DNA from: Epiperipatus broadwayi | Lineage: Eukaryota > Onychophora > Udeonychophora > Euonychophora > Peripatidae | Reading direction: 5' to 3' | Length of the DNA: 64,000 bases | Assembly: GCA_028023455.1 (NCBI GenBank) | Contig: JAQFVV010000064.1 | Location: 2,573,825 to 2,637,824 of the forward strand | In this document: one piece after another, positions 45,158 through 58,900 of the stretch | Layout of the letters: every line of letters begins with the position of its first letter | How positions within the stretch are numbered: the stretch's first letter is position 1 | Made by a program: the position numbers and the translations under genes | The notes under the pieces: generated by a model | The model's database searches: none | What the model was told of the DNA's origin: nothing | Seen by the model: the letters and a program-made list of their open reading frames with translations, nothing else

Positions 45158-48039
45158 CTTCTGAGAAATCCAAAACTTACTTTTTAACAATTGCTTTAAG
45201 TCTTTAAAAAATGTGTTTGCTATCAATAAATTTGTAATCAGTCCTTAATCTTTGAATTGCAATTTTGTATCACAATAGAATTGTTCACTATTTATTCACT
45301 TTTATTTTCAACAGAGTCATAAAACCTTTTTTCCATTTATACAGCTTTTCTTTGTTACATTTTCTAATATTTCGGTCATTCATTACCAATCTAGATTTTT
45401 GAAGACATATCTCATCTGCTCTCAGCATTGCTGAATTGCATAAATACTGCAATCAGTTTTTCTTCTTTGTTGGTCAAAAGGCTAATTTTTGCAGTTAGAA
45501 ATTATTTAAAATTTTAGTTTCTATTATATCCTCTAGATGTCATGATAATTCACAGGACAAAAAATTTAAGAAATATGGGTTTCTTTTGCAAAATAAGTCA
45601 TTTGTATATGTTTTTTGATAAAACTGTTCAAAAAAATTTTACATTCTTTTTTGTAAAATCATTAAATGTTTCTTAATAAGTATTTAAAGTGTACATTTAC
45701 ATTAAATATTTAACAGAAAATTAGACAACTAAAAATTTACTGATATCAAATAGAAACCAACGTGCCTTTGTTAGAAACTTCCTACTATTAATAACTATTA
45801 ATTTTTTTTTCTAATTAAAAATTGAATTTTAAAGATTTTTGTCATTTAAACTTACATTTTACTTTAACTATTTCAATTTATGGAGAAAAAATTTATACAC
45901 TAAAAATATTTTTATGTAGAGACTAAAATATATATTTTTAAATATATATGCAACGTTTGCTACTTTATTTTCCAGATTGCTTTTTCTTGAATTTATTCTT
46001 CAAAATCAAATATATAACAAAAAACAAGGATTTTTTTCATTAACAAATAGAGAAAAAGGCAAGGACCCTTGGCAATGGCAAAGTATCTCATTAAAGATAG
46101 TCATGTTTCAATAGTTTGTAGATTTCCATTGTTCATTTATGGTTCAGCTTTAATTGAATCTATGGTCAATCAATTTTTCAACATTATGCTATCCTTTCCA
46201 ACCCAAATATCACCACCAGTAATATTTATTTATAAGTTATATTTTTTATTTTTGCTGATTAGTAATAATCAATTTCTTTTCTGTTTCTTAAATACAACAG
46301 TAATTTAATCATATATATTTCAAATGTTTAATGTCATTCTTTACAATACTTTTCATGTGCAATAATGATGGTAAAATCAGAAATGTTGGTCATTAGTTTT
46401 TCACCTTAAATTCTGTGTTAATGTATAGTTGTATTTATAGTCTTAAGAATCTTAGGGTACTTTGCAATGAAAGCAGGATCAAAACAGAAAGAGAAAAAGG
46501 TACTTTAATAATAGTGCAGACTTGGTAATAAAAAAAATAATGGAATGGACTTGTTTGCAAGTTTATAAGTTTGGGGCCAGAATTGGCTCTATCCAAGGAT
46601 CTTAGATCCAGAATCTGATGCTCCACTACTGCATTAAACTTAATGACCCAAAGAATAGCAGCATACAACTGAATGCAGTTTGGATCATGTTCAAATTAAA
46701 ATTTAGGATATTACTTTTTATAGTAGTTAATTTTGACCTTTGCCTTTGAAGAGAGCTCTTGTTTCACATTAGAATTTATATTAATGGACAATTTATTTAG
46801 TAATGACTGATTGTGAATAATTAGTAATGCATTATGGGAAAAAAATTTAATAAAAATTATATCTTCATAATGCAGATTTTCTGACTACTCTACAAATTAC
46901 CTGGATACCATTGTGAACTAGATGATTTAAGAAATATTAGCAATGATGAAGTAATGTTTACACCTGGTCAAATTCTTTTAAGATAATAGGAAAAATGATA
47001 ATCCTTTGCCAATATGGAATTCAGACTATTATGTTAGATTGTGAACCATTTATTTAATTAAGGTCAGTGGCCAAGTGAGCATACATTTGAGCACAAGTGA
47101 TAAACTGGGTAATGTTATTGGCCAAATTGACTGTTTTCAATAAATGAAAATCAATTTAGACATCTCTCCTGAATCTTTAATCCACTCAGGGGAGTGTAAA
47201 CTTATTTATAACCGTTTTAGAAATAACCACTCAATATTATAACAAATTTCCAACAGCTTCATTATTAGTAAATTCACTCTATTTCAAGCCCATTTTTTGT
47301 AAGCTTAAGTAAAATGTCAGATTATAGTACAATATTCAAATCCTCAAATTAGTTCGTTACTGATCTTTGCCAATGAGGAACTAAAAAATTTAGATTTGGC
47401 ACTATCATTTAGTAACCACTTATCACTCAAGTTTACATCAATACTACTAGAATAAGCGTAAATTTTTACTCCTAAATGTTCATTAAATGGATATAATTTA
47501 CATAAAATCTATTCTATATCACATAGTTTTGGTCAATAGATGGAAGCTATTATATTGCCAAAAAAACTCCATTTATGCAGTAGCAAATATTAATAATACA
47601 AGTGAGAAGACAGCAATATTAATGAATACCTTTAGAGAATTAATGTGTAAAATAAGTGAAAAATAATGTTTTATTTTATTTAATATATATATATAATAAA
47701 AAAATATGTAGATCTGAATTGTTCTTTATATGTAATTTGAAAAGGAAAATGTGCAATGTTTTCATTTATAGACGATCCCTTATAACAAACAAACTTTTAA
47801 AATTATTTTATATTATTTCCAAAGGTGTATTATGTATCTAAAATTGCAATGTGTTATTTTTATACAAATACATGTGGGGTTTACTTTATTGAAAAGCTGT
47901 ACATATTGAAAAAAAAGGATTTTTTGAACAAAAAATAAATGAACCCAAATTGTTAGAGTAACACATTTCAGTGATATGATTATATTTTATTCTTTTTGAT
48001 AAGATATTCCAGTATGACATAACTACTCTATCTTACAAT
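45158..48039. other. AT-rich spacer with ORFs
   Basis: A 79-codon plus-strand frame (46069-46308, ATG start) ends in a hydrophobic tail after SFPTQISPP. Another 33-codon open stretch at 46885-46983 reads less AT-biased (GYHCELDDLRNISNDEVMF). Neither has convincing splice sites or a recognised domain. Confidence 0.4.
47986..47991 (-). terminator. AATAAA polyadenylation signal, minus strand
   Basis: A canonical hexamer lies 49 bases past the stop of the candidate exon at 48040-48160. The motif is common in AT-rich DNA. Confidence 0.35.
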
Positions 48040-48160
48040 CTACATTAATTTGTAATGATCTTTTTCTTTCCCATCTACAATCAACTCAAGGTATCTGTCA
48101 GTACAACGAACTTTTATATAATAGGAAACCAACTTAATATCTTTTGGAAGACTGGTTTGC
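48040..48160 (-). CDS. candidate terminal exon, minus strand
   Basis: On the minus strand, acceptor cagtatcgtttcttacag opens 39 codons that end in TAG at 48040-48042: QTSLPKDIKLVSYYIKVRC, then TDRYLELIVDGKEKDHYKLM. The exon starts one base before the first full codon. AATAAA on the same strand (47986-47991) follows 49 bases after the stop, with T/G-rich sequence beyond. Composition is balanced. Its first residues resemble the exon at 8241 (QTIVPEDIN). No upstream exon was found with confidence. Confidence 0.45.
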
Positions 48161-49118
48161 CTGTAAGAAACGATACTGAATAGTATATTGTAAAACTATA
48201 AATCCTATCAAAAAGACCAAACCAGAAATTACAAAGGATTTTGTAACAACTTTTAAGTAAAAAAATAATAGTACAATATAATTGAATGTATCTGATTTAA
48301 CCATTTATAGATTGTAATTTGTATATGATCAAAAATGTTTAGTATATAGAGGAAAACCATAGCAAAAAAATCTAAGTCATCTTACAATTTAAAAACACTA
48401 AATATCAAAAATTTAAATAAGTACCTTTTAAAATAAATAGTGCTTTAAGTAGATATGTATATAAGTAACAATTTTTAAAATAATCTTGCTATTTATTACC
48501 ACTATTCATTTTTATATACATATGAAAGATTTCACATACCAATTACTTATATATACATATATAAAATTTAAGTTAAACATAGATCAATGTATATGTAAAC
48601 CAAATATATAAATTACCGCCCCCCCAACTATTAATTAAAAGCACTAAATAGAATGAATGCACCTATTCTTGGGAACTCTGATGTTTATAAGCATATATAC
48701 AGAAATATTAAAAAATAATTAATCATCTTTTCTACTATGTCATATAGAAGTGTAATAATTTCATTTCTCTTTCAATATAATCTTTTGCTCTCAGTGTAAT
48801 GATTGTTACAATTCAAAAAATAATGGTTTTGGTTTAGATGTACTTTTCAAATGTGATTTATAAGTTGACCATCAAAAATTGAAGTCTTTTAGAATATGAT
48901 TTATTGTTATTTGTGGAAGTGTTTCAATACAAATTACATATAACTATCTCACATTTACAAGCAGATGTTTATCTGGACTGGAATTCCATTCACATTTTAA
49001 AGAAAAATATATATACATGATAACGATTGTATTACTACTGGTGTATAAAACTTTTACAGAATTACTATTTATTGTGTAAATATATATCTAAAGAATAACT
49101 CAAATCTATTAAATAATC
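48161..49118. other. AT-rich spacer
   Basis: No gene or repeat is supported. Confidence 0.5.
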
Positions 49119-49250
49119 AAATGGTTTTATTCTTGGGAATCCATAAGAAGTTTGAATGCTAGAAATGTCAGAGTTGGAATCGATTTGAGGACTTTCTTAT
49201 TCTCCTGAGACTGACCTCGACCACTTCACTAAACCACGCATAACACCCAA
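49119..49250 (+). repeat. short dispersed repeat, copy 2
   Basis: Matches 41657-41790: aatggttttattcttgggaa, ccataagaagtttgaatgct and atcgatttgagga. Confidence 0.6.
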
Positions 49251-50122
49251 ATCTATTCATCATTAATTACAAATATTTTAAATGACTACAAATTATGTAT
49301 GTACATACATTTATATAATGTCAAAACATAAAGTAGTCTATATAATACACTGAAAATACTAATTCATAATTAAATTATTAGTCAACACCAAATTAAAAAT
49401 TCTCTACAAATGGTTTCCCTGCCAAGGCAAAATTTTAAGTGAAAATAATAATAGTATAAGTATATATTGTCTCACTTTCCCACAATTCCAACTCACATTA
49501 CAATTACCTTAATACTAAAAAAAAGTTTTGAATAAATTAATAGTTTCTGATTGATAATATTTTATTACAAGAGATTTTTTTTTTCTTTTCAAAGAAAACA
49601 ATCTGAGCCCACTATATGTTTTGGCTAGTCTTTGAATAATGTATACACGGAACCGACACCTACTTATGAACTTTAATTCTTTCATTTAAACTCAAACTAT
49701 TTTGAAATGATATATGATGACTTCTAAAAACAATAATGCTACAAACAACTCCAGGAATGTTTATTTCTACAAAGACAACCACGGAAATTGTTTATATTAT
49801 TCCTTGATGTTTTTGTAAAAAAATCTATATGGTTTAAAATAGTTAAGACTTTAAATGAAAATTATAGTTCATAAAAATAAATCTTTCCTATGCATTATAT
49901 ATTCAGGATGGAAATACAGACTATAGGATTGTCATAAGATTATGTGTGAATGGGCAAATATGATTTTCTCTGAGAAGAATGAAGAGAATGTTTTTTATTA
50001 AGATGTTATGAATCTGATACCATTAATTTGCTTAAAACTTTTCTTAATATTAAAGTTAATTGAAATATTATTTTGAATTATAGGAAATTATTATAGTATA
50101 TATTTACATAGTTTTGTGTCAG
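49251..50122. other. AT-rich spacer
   Basis: Nothing is supported. Confidence 0.5.
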
Positions 50123-50162
50123 TGTTTGCACTTAGAAGGTCACCATGACAGGAAAACCATCG
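50123..50162 (+). CDS. candidate small exon
   Basis: It lies between acceptor-like catagttttgtgtcag and donor GTAATA, and reads CLHLEGHHDRKTI plus one base. That phase can join the exon at 51216 if its second acceptor (ending at 51220) is used. Short length and a moderate acceptor keep confidence low. Confidence 0.25.
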
Positions 50163-51215
50163 GTAATAAATTTTTAATTTGATTGGCTTGTAGGTTAATT
50201 TTATATTGCACTTGATTTCATATATATATATTAAAATATGCCCCTTCAATCTTAAAAGATTCTAACCAAATAGTTAGTTAATTATACTGTAAAACAAAAA
50301 CTAATCCCTTATATTAATATAATGAAAGAAGCAGATTACTATCCCACTGATATAATATATAACATCATACCAAATTAGAATTTCATTCAAATAATCTTGG
50401 AGATAAAATGTCATCCCTATTAAACACACAGATATAGCATTTAATATATAAACAGGTTCATTTAAGAATGAAACATAAACTTTTGGAAGCACAAAATTAT
50501 ACAAAGTTATAAAAAGTAAGCCTGGGAATTTTCCCCTCACGAAATTAATTTAAAATATAAACAAATACATCTTTAAAATAATAAAATACTAAAAATTAGA
50601 CACATATTTCATTTTATTTATTTGTATATATGTAGGTACAGTTAAATTTTAAGATTAACTCTCAAAGGAAGGGAAAATTCTCTTGATTACTTTCTGCATT
50701 TTCGTGAATTTGGATGTTTACATTACAATAATCTTAAATATTAAATTGGAGCTGTAATTTAATTTATTCAATTTCTAATCTTTTAATGTTTAGTTTTATT
50801 TATATAATTGCATTTAAAAGACTTGTATCTAAGTCTGGTTGGTCAGTTCAATCTCAATAATATCATTTAAGCAAATGACCTTTATTATAATTAGTAAGTA
50901 ATAAATTTGAATAGCCATTTTATATTGACAGTTAATTTAATAAAGAAGACTTATGCTTTGATATTAATATCATATGGAGATTTGGTCATTATATAAATTA
51001 TCTTAGTTGTTTTCAGACTTGATTATTCCAGGAATAGGATATACTATATGTGATATACTATATGTGAGTTTTTTGTTGGAATGAAATGGTAAAAATTATA
51101 AAATGAAATTTTGTACAATCTGTTTTAGTATGCTTTTGGATAATTCACACACAGTCAAATTAGCTAAAAGGCAGAATTTATTTAAATTAAACCATTATTA
51201 ATTTTATTTCCACAG

Positions 51216-51366
51216 AACAGTATCCTGCAGAGAATCCTGTAAAAAAGTTAACTCATCTTTAAAAAGATCTATCATTCCTTTCAATTTCTACTGCTGCAAA
51301 GTACAGACCACATATTACACAAAGTTCATATTGGGAGGGTCTTTAATTCTTTATATCATATACTAA
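51216..51366 (+). CDS. candidate terminal exon with cysteines and hydrophobic tail
   Basis: Strong acceptor attttatttccacag is followed five bases later by a second AG (aacag), a NAGNAG-like choice. Forty-nine codons run to TAA: TVSCRESCKKVNSSLKRS, then FNFYCCKVQTTYYTK, and a hydrophobic end, FILGGSLILYIIY. Four cysteines including a CC pair, then a tail like a GPI-anchor signal, recall small secreted Ly6-type proteins, but the usual Asn-Cys ending after CC is missing. I do not assign the family. Confidence 0.38.
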
Positions 51367-53253
51367 TACATATAAACACAAATACTAAAACTATAACCCT
51401 CAGTTATAGATAATACATGTATGTAACATATACACCCTCTTAAAATATACCCGACATAGATTACAAGCATGTAGAATATTCAAATTTATACTTATATATG
51501 TAGACTAAATTAGTTTGAGAGTATTTATATATGAACACACACTTATAAAAAAAAATTATATAATATTTATAAAACAAAGAGAACATTTTTATAGGAATAA
51601 TAAGATTATAAGCATCAATGGGAAGTAGAAAATTTGCTCTTAATCAATTCCCTAACTTGTTTTTTTTTTTTTTTTTAAGATATAGGCAGCCTCTATATAT
51701 ATCTAGCAGCATTTAAGAATTAAAATTTTGCTGACATCAGTTTATTAGAGTCTTTGGAGTCTTGAAGAATGTTTTGTTGACCATATGTCTATAGACAAGA
51801 TCTCATTTCAAAATATTGCTGACAAATTTTTCACTCCCTCCATAATTCACTGCAGTACTGAAGAAATCATCAAATTATAATAAATAAAAAATTGTTTGGA
51901 GAAAAAGACTATCAAAAAACAAACCTCTAAAAATAAATAAATAAAGGAGATGTATAGATAAATCTGCATAGTTTAATAAATAGTATTGCTATATGAAATT
52001 ATTTTACAACTTTCTAAACTTGAAGATTGCATATTGCTTTACTTAAATTTCAGATAAAATTTAATACAAATAAATAATTAAATTAATGACAATTATAATA
52101 AAACCAACACAATTATTCCATCTTCCAATCAATGCATGTGTAAAATATAAAACTGCAAAATTAATATATCAACAGCAAATTCTGATTTTAAAAAATAACC
52201 ATTATTATAGTATTCACACGCAGGTTTACATAATGAAATCTACTTTTTTAAAAATAAACAATTTGCTTTTCTGTACCCTATAAAAACAGAAAACTGATGT
52301 AAAATAAAATGAAATTGGAAACAAATTTAAAATATTTAATTAAATATAAAAATATTTCCAATTCCTTTATGAAAAAATTGTCCAAATCTATTTGTCTAGC
52401 AAATTATTAACGGAATCACTTTTATTTGCTTATTGCAAGTATCCATAGTTAATGAATGCAAGATGGTCAGGCAAATAGATCGCCTGAACTGTTGCTAGTT
52501 TATGTGGGTAGAGGACGCTGTTTGCATATATATTTTTTAATTTTATTATTCTACTGAAAGTTTCATATTTTCCTTTTGAAGAAATAAAAACTTTACAAAT
52601 CAAGATTAATGAATGGATCTTCAATTCTTATTTTAAAGTTAAAAAATAAAACAAAATAAATAAAAAGTAATAAAAAAAATTATATTTTAATTTTAATAAG
52701 ATTAAAAATGCTGATTTACAAATTCCTTTGCACATTTAGACCACCATTTAAAATGTACAGCTACGAGGCTAATGCTAATGCATGGAATAAATATATACAC
52801 AATATATATATATTATAAGAAAATCAGTATTAGTATTAAACTTTTTTTTAATTTTAAAAAAGGCATTATTTTTTAATAATACAGTGCAATATTTGGCATT
52901 GTATTTAAAATTAAAGTAGAATGTATGTGATTTAGGAGCTAAATGAATGCAGAAATCTATGAAAAAGTAGCGTAAATAATTCGGAAATGAATTTGAAAAT
53001 TTTTTTTTATCAACTATCTTGCTGTTGTCTGACAAATTTTTGATATATATACTAAATTTTAATTATCATATTTTTTTCTTTAAAATATGAATCACAGTTT
53101 ATCTTATTTTATCACTTGAGATCACACAAGATAGTTCTATAATAAATTATAAAGTTGATTTTGTTTAATATATATCAAATTTTGTTGTTTTGAACAATGC
53201 TTAAAGCGAAATTCAAATATTAATTTTTTAAACTAATTATTGAAAATGCGCAA
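51367..53253. other. AT-rich spacer
   Basis: A long T run lies at about 51660-51676. Short minus-strand frames (52430-52624, 52775-53035) have no support as genes. Confidence 0.5.
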
Positions 53254-53346
53254 GAGTTGGTGGTTAAGAAGTCAGCACAGCTGCCTTACAAGCAGTTGTC
53301 CCGGGTTAGCGGGTTCGCTTCCCGGCCGATACTATGACACATGAGA
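53254..53346 (+). repeat. tRNA-like dispersed sequence, plus strand
   Basis: It resembles the tRNA-like region at 7602 but has a worn A box, TAC in the anticodon position and a T-arm with ggttagc directly followed by gggttcgcttcccgg, i.e. an eight-base near-duplication. It ends in atactatgacacatgaga, the flank shared with 6764-6845. It is a dispersed family, not a functional tRNA. Confidence 0.65.
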
Positions 53347-54212
53347 GAAAAATACATGAGTGTGTGTAAATTTGTAAATATTAAATTATTATCCCCCCCC
53401 CATTTTGAATTTGCTGCTGATACATATGACATAATCTACATAAAGTGATGTAATTTACAAAATAACTTTAATTTTCTTGAGTATTGTGTAAATAATAACA
53501 TTTAAAAAGGGCATAAAAGTAAATAAAAATGTTTATGATCTTTGTAATATAAGAAAAATGAATCATAAGCTTTTTTTTTTTAATTTAACATAAAATAGCA
53601 ATCTTTTTCTTTTTGTTCCATCTTGCATGCTTTGAAAGGAGATTAATTACAAATTGTGCAACACGAAATTGGTGGTGTCATTCCAATACTAAACTGTCAA
53701 ACGGTAGCCATAGTGTTGAATAACCAAGGTGAAATTGCAACTATTCCTGCAAATAAATAAAAAAAACTATTAACAATACAAAGATATACAGAATGTTCCA
53801 GTCTATTCTAAATATTTTTATTTATGTTATAATAGGACAAATATATAACCAATCAAATTAATTCATAAAATTTGTGGTTGGAATTCTATATTCTAATAAG
53901 CAATCAATCAGTGAATTTGATTGGTTACATATTGCTTTCTGATACAGTAATTAATTGTTATATATATATATATATTGTAACGATATATAAATATGACGTT
54001 ACATTAATTTGAAATAAAAACTTTTAAGTTCACAAATAAAAATAAAATCTATTAAAAAAAACTAAACGCTAAAATTAAAATGTTTGTTAAATGTATATAT
54101 TCGCACAGATACTAAACTTTAAAAATATTTTTTTTATATAAATAAAAAAAAAGTATTTGAACGTACTTTTTTATAAAAAAAGTACAAGATTTAAAGGTAA
54201 GATATTTTTGTA
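53347..54212. other. AT-rich spacer
   Basis: A C run at about 53393-53401 and a (TA)n run at 53959-53976. No gene is seen. Confidence 0.5.
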
Positions 54213-55985
54213 GATGGAAATGATTGTTTATTAATTATCCAAAAGCTGTGTAATTAAAAAGTCAGATGAAAAATAGATAAGAGAATAAAGAGATTTTAGC
54301 TTGACCAATGGAAGCAAATAAAGGCCCAGACCATAATGAAAAAAATGGAACAGTGACGTTTTTGTTCGTGGAATCCATAGGAGGACTATAAAAAAAAATA
54401 TTGAGTTCCAGTAAGTTCCAACTTGATTTGGTGAGACGAACGATGGGACGCACATATCGTTCTCTCTCACTTATTTTAAAAAGGAAAAAACTGTGATTCC
54501 AGAATGAACCAGCTAAGGCTACCTCCAGAACATTATCTTCCAATGGAGATGTCGTGGGAATTAAAAAACAGGAACCTTTGACTCTTCTACCGTAAGCTAT
54601 ATGAACTGAACAATTGTTAAAATCATAAAATTAATTAAGAACTTTCGTCATGAGTTGACAAATTAATAAACAAGCCAACTTAAATGTTAAAATGGACTCT
54701 TATCTGACTTTTGTAAGTTTTTAGATCAAATTAATAATGTTTAAATTTATATGTTTTGCGTTGATAAACATCATTTCCATTTTTTTTTTCTTATTGTATA
54801 AGTTAAATAAATGCATGAAATTTAAGTTGGGTATAGACATTGCATGGATTCGTTAACGGTTAATTGTGTTGCTGTTTCATATTCGATTGGAATATATAGG
54901 TTATTGGTGTCATTGTGGCATCTTATGTTGAATGCTACTGGGCTTCTTGTATTCCCTCTGTAATTGACATTATTGATGACTTTATATTTTGATCGGTTAT
55001 GTTTATTCTGGAACGTTTTAACCGTGGAATCTATGCAGCCGATCTATACTCGACATTATAAAACAAATTGTATAAAATTCATCTGTGCGAACATATCTAA
55101 ATATTAAATTTAAGTCGGGCGTGAATGGCTATATAAATTTGTAAAGTTATATATATAGTTTAAGGGAGGGTAATCTTAGGTTATTTGTTTCGTAGTTGAA
55201 TTAGCTCAATGGATTGGATATATTTGTGTAATTAGTAGATGTAGTATGAGATCCGCTACAGGCAGGATTGCATATATATGCCACGCACCTTCTGTTAAGT
55301 CGGCAAAGGACCGCAGTCCATTCCTATGGAGATTTTTGTTTATTGTTCTACTCGCCAACAGATGTAGCATTCCTGTTGGTGGAGAGACAATGTCTTCTCT
55401 AACTCTATTTACTGTTCAGATGTACATTCCTGACAGTATAGTATTTTGTGTTGTCGTATTTTCATGCTACATTGAATACATAAATGTATCAGATGGATTG
55501 GCGCCAGTTTGACTGCGAACTTTTGGCCTAAGGTTAAATAAGGGAAAGAATATTTTCTTTTCAAATGCAGATCTATGTAGTCTATTCATACTCGATTCAC
55601 TAAATAAATATTAAACTCATTATTGCAATCTATTTAAATGTAAAATTAAAGATTAATGTAAAAATCTAAAATGTTAAACTTATTCCTCAAATTAGAATGA
55701 TTTTATATGTGCGTAAATAAATATTTTTATGTGTTAATTTCTGGCAGTGGCTTTTATTTTTTTATATTTAAGATATAAAGTTATATTTTATTATCTCTGC
55801 TACTCCCTGAGCTAGTGACTTGGGCTAACGATCTGAATATTTAAATAAAATGGAATCTTAACAGCGTGTATCTGCCTACTTTATAAATTTTTCTAGGCTC
55901 AAATGCCTAGATGGTGCCCGTGTAGTGCAGATATCGTAGATTGCGGTTAGATTCGATCTCCACTTCCCTCCGGATTGTTATAATA
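54213..55985 (+). repeat. 1.7-kb unknown repeat, copy A
   Basis: It is homologous to the minus strand of 59285-60958. Landmarks in order are tggaaatgattgttt, gataagagaataaa, agcttgaccaatggaagc, gtgacgt, a TATA-like stretch, catttccattttt, aatttaagttgggtat, gtgtaattagtagatgtag, agatgtacattcctgacagt, tttctggcagt, gtatctgcctact and ttgttataat. An 88-codon frame (55246-55512) is not conserved in copy B, so the repeat looks noncoding. The class is unknown: an LTR, a nonautonomous element or a duplicated noncoding gene. Confidence 0.7.
54303..54394 (+). promoter_or_regulatory. promoter-like cluster in copy A
   Basis: The order is CCAAT (in gaccaatgg, about 54304), TGACGT (about 54354) and TATAAAA (about 54387). 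The same order occurs in copy B, so it is likely a polymerase II promoter of the repeat. Confidence 0.45.
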
Positions 55986-58900
55986 TATAATACATTCCTT
56001 AATGAATGATGAGCAAAATTTATTTGGACTCAGATTATGAGATGTTTATAGTATTACAATAAAAGGTTTAATACTATACATATGTGTATCTTATTGCAAA
56101 TATATTCAAGGTTTAAAAGCAAACATATTATAATTATGATGTTTAAATAAAAAATTGGATTATCATTGCTGGTAGAGATGTTTGGATGAGTGAACTCTCT
56201 GGCTCTTGTAATGACTGAAAAGGTCTCCAAGAAATGAACATATACTGAGAGTGATTGGTTTGTCAGATTTTTCCTTGATGGATAGCTTACAAAACAACAT
56301 AGGGTGAAGCAGAAAACTGTGAAGTAATTTGACTATATATATATATATGTGTGTGTGTGTGTGAAACAATATCTCTGTCTATAATTTATATCTGTATAAT
56401 GTATATTTGTATATCTGTATGTCATACAGAGAAAAAAAATTGATAGTTAATCTAATATTTAACCGATCGCACTTTTAGTACTGTGTACCAGAATTATGGA
56501 GAACCACTGAGTATGCACTAAAATATTAACTGGTCAATTTAGTTAGATCACTATGATTCTGGTAGATAGTACGGAAAGCAAAAGCGTGTTTGCTAAATAT
56601 TACTATTGTTACTGAATTTTTCTTCTCTGTATGATACAAAGATATGTGTATAATATATATATATATATATATTCAATCAATTATACAAAATTTAAATACA
56701 CGTACAACTAATTTAACTATATTACATTTAATATTACGAAAATGAAATAATCACTCATCCAATCAAAAACTTGATTTTCATTAACTTCTTAGCTATTCCT
56801 TAATAATGTCTACAATGACTAACCAAAGTACTCTCTTTATAATTTACAAAAAAAGCAAAGTATTCACAATACATTGTTAGTAAGTTTAATGACATATATA
56901 TTAGACTTTAATTACAGAATTAAAATATCACAATATTATTCACTAAAATTCTAATAGTCAAGATTTTTAAATCCAATCAATGATTGAAATACCATTACAT
57001 AAGTAATTGATCATAAATATATGAAGACTATTTAGAGAAATACTTTCATAAAGTCCTTTTTTAAAAAAATAGTATGTGCTTATCTTTTCTCTATACGGTC
57101 TTCATATATTTATGAAAACATTAGTCTGAGTTAAAGTGTATACTGTTATAATTATATAAGAAATTGATCAAAATAAGGGCATATTCTTTATATTGTATGA
57201 TAAATAGTTCTAATTTCATATACTCCAACTGTCTGTGCATACTACGTTAATTCTTCCTTATGGATAATCATCTTGAGGAAAATTACAATTTTTCTGTAAT
57301 TCCAAGTTAAAGTTATTCATTGATAACCAATTCAAAAAATCTACAGCAGAATCAACACAATATAATTAAAAAAAATTGTAATACATATTATTCATTTAGT
57401 ATTTTAACTTTGAACTGGTCAAAACATTAAATTCTTCATATTTAAAAAAAAAAAACAATTCACATGCTTACTGGACTTAACATAGAGTGTCTACCAGAAA
57501 CTGATTACAGACCAAACTTTATACATAAGACATTGCACTGTAATGTAGTGTAACCACAACATTTTTTTCAATACTCCTAGGTAACAGCCATATTTATAAT
57601 TATATAGTAATACATTTTCGCAGAAGAAAACGTCATATAGATTCATGAAATATTTTAATATGAATATCCTCATCACTTCTTCATTATATCTACATCAAAA
57701 AATATTTTTTTTTGCCTCTATTTGTAATGTTTTTTCTGCCCTTCATCTGTTGTATTTTTCTTTTTTTTTTAATTTGTATGACAATCAGTGCCAATCCTCA
57801 AAAAGGCTGTTTTTTAACAAGCACTGCTTTAAGATTACATGCCAATTTTTTATAATTGTATAGGCAAAACTGAAAAGTAATTCCTCTACTCTGTGCTATA
57901 TATATATATATATATTGTGAGCTTGAAAATTAATAGGTGATATTTATTAATACCTATTCCCAGATCAATGTCTACCTTTTAACTTTATCTCTGAGGAGAT
58001 GAGATTCAAAGCTAGTACCAATATAGGTTTCAATAGATGGTGCAAAACATTCTTGTCCACTGTAGGACGCTGAATCAGATGATGTTATGTTGGTATGAAC
58101 ATTCTAAGCCAATGGAAAAAAGCTGCCTAGTTAGAAAAAAACAAGTTCCTAAAATATATAGTAACTGATCTGGTAATATACATAATTACAGAAGCAGGTT
58201 GTAATGGGTTCAAAATCTTAGTTTTTAAACTTCAACTTGATATCAAAAAAAAAAAAAGTTAAGAATGGTTGCCAGAAGCACAACTACATTGACATTAGCT
58301 TTGAATCTCATATCCTCATGGTGAATGGCAAATGATTTGGAAATGAGGATTAATAAACTTCACTACTATCTAGTAGCCAGAAGATGGCGCTACAGTAGGG
58401 GAAACAGAAATAATCTTGTAAAGCAATATATGCATTGGTATTTCCTGTACTAAAACTTTCAAAATAAAACTATACATACTCTATTTAAATATATATATAC
58501 ACACACCAGGCCATTTAAATTTAATTAACTACTCTTCTATTTTATTCAGTTTTCCCAAACAATGATTGCAAGTCTTCATGGAGAAAGGCAAAATTCAGAA
58601 AACAATCTGAAATGAGTCAGAATAGAGAAAAAGGAAATACTAATTTATACTGCAGCAACTTGCAACTATCAAGTGGAGTTATATTGTTATGATCGAAATT
58701 GATTTAATTATTCTTTGAAATTAGTAAAACCAAAAACTCTCATAACATTTAAAAAATATATATATTTTTATCTCATTATTTGGGGATTCAAAAGAGAAAG
58801 CAAATAGTTTTATCATTTGCAGATTCTAATAAATGAAAGTGGCAAGATTGATTAAATAAACTGAAAAAAATACAAATATTATAATTCAATCTTTCCTCCA

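Noticed and set aside
46876-46912. Possible exon reading FSDYSTNYLDTI before GTGAAC
   Set aside because: The acceptor is moderate and the donor poor, and an alternative frame stays open straight through the supposed donor (46885-46983), so the short exon is not supported.
50301-50540. 79-codon minus-strand hydrophobic frame
   Set aside because: No convincing splice sites or domain; composition is what AT-rich DNA yields.
55246-55512. 88-codon frame in the inverted repeat copy A
   Set aside because: The matching part of copy B has frameshifts and does not keep this frame, so coding is unlikely.
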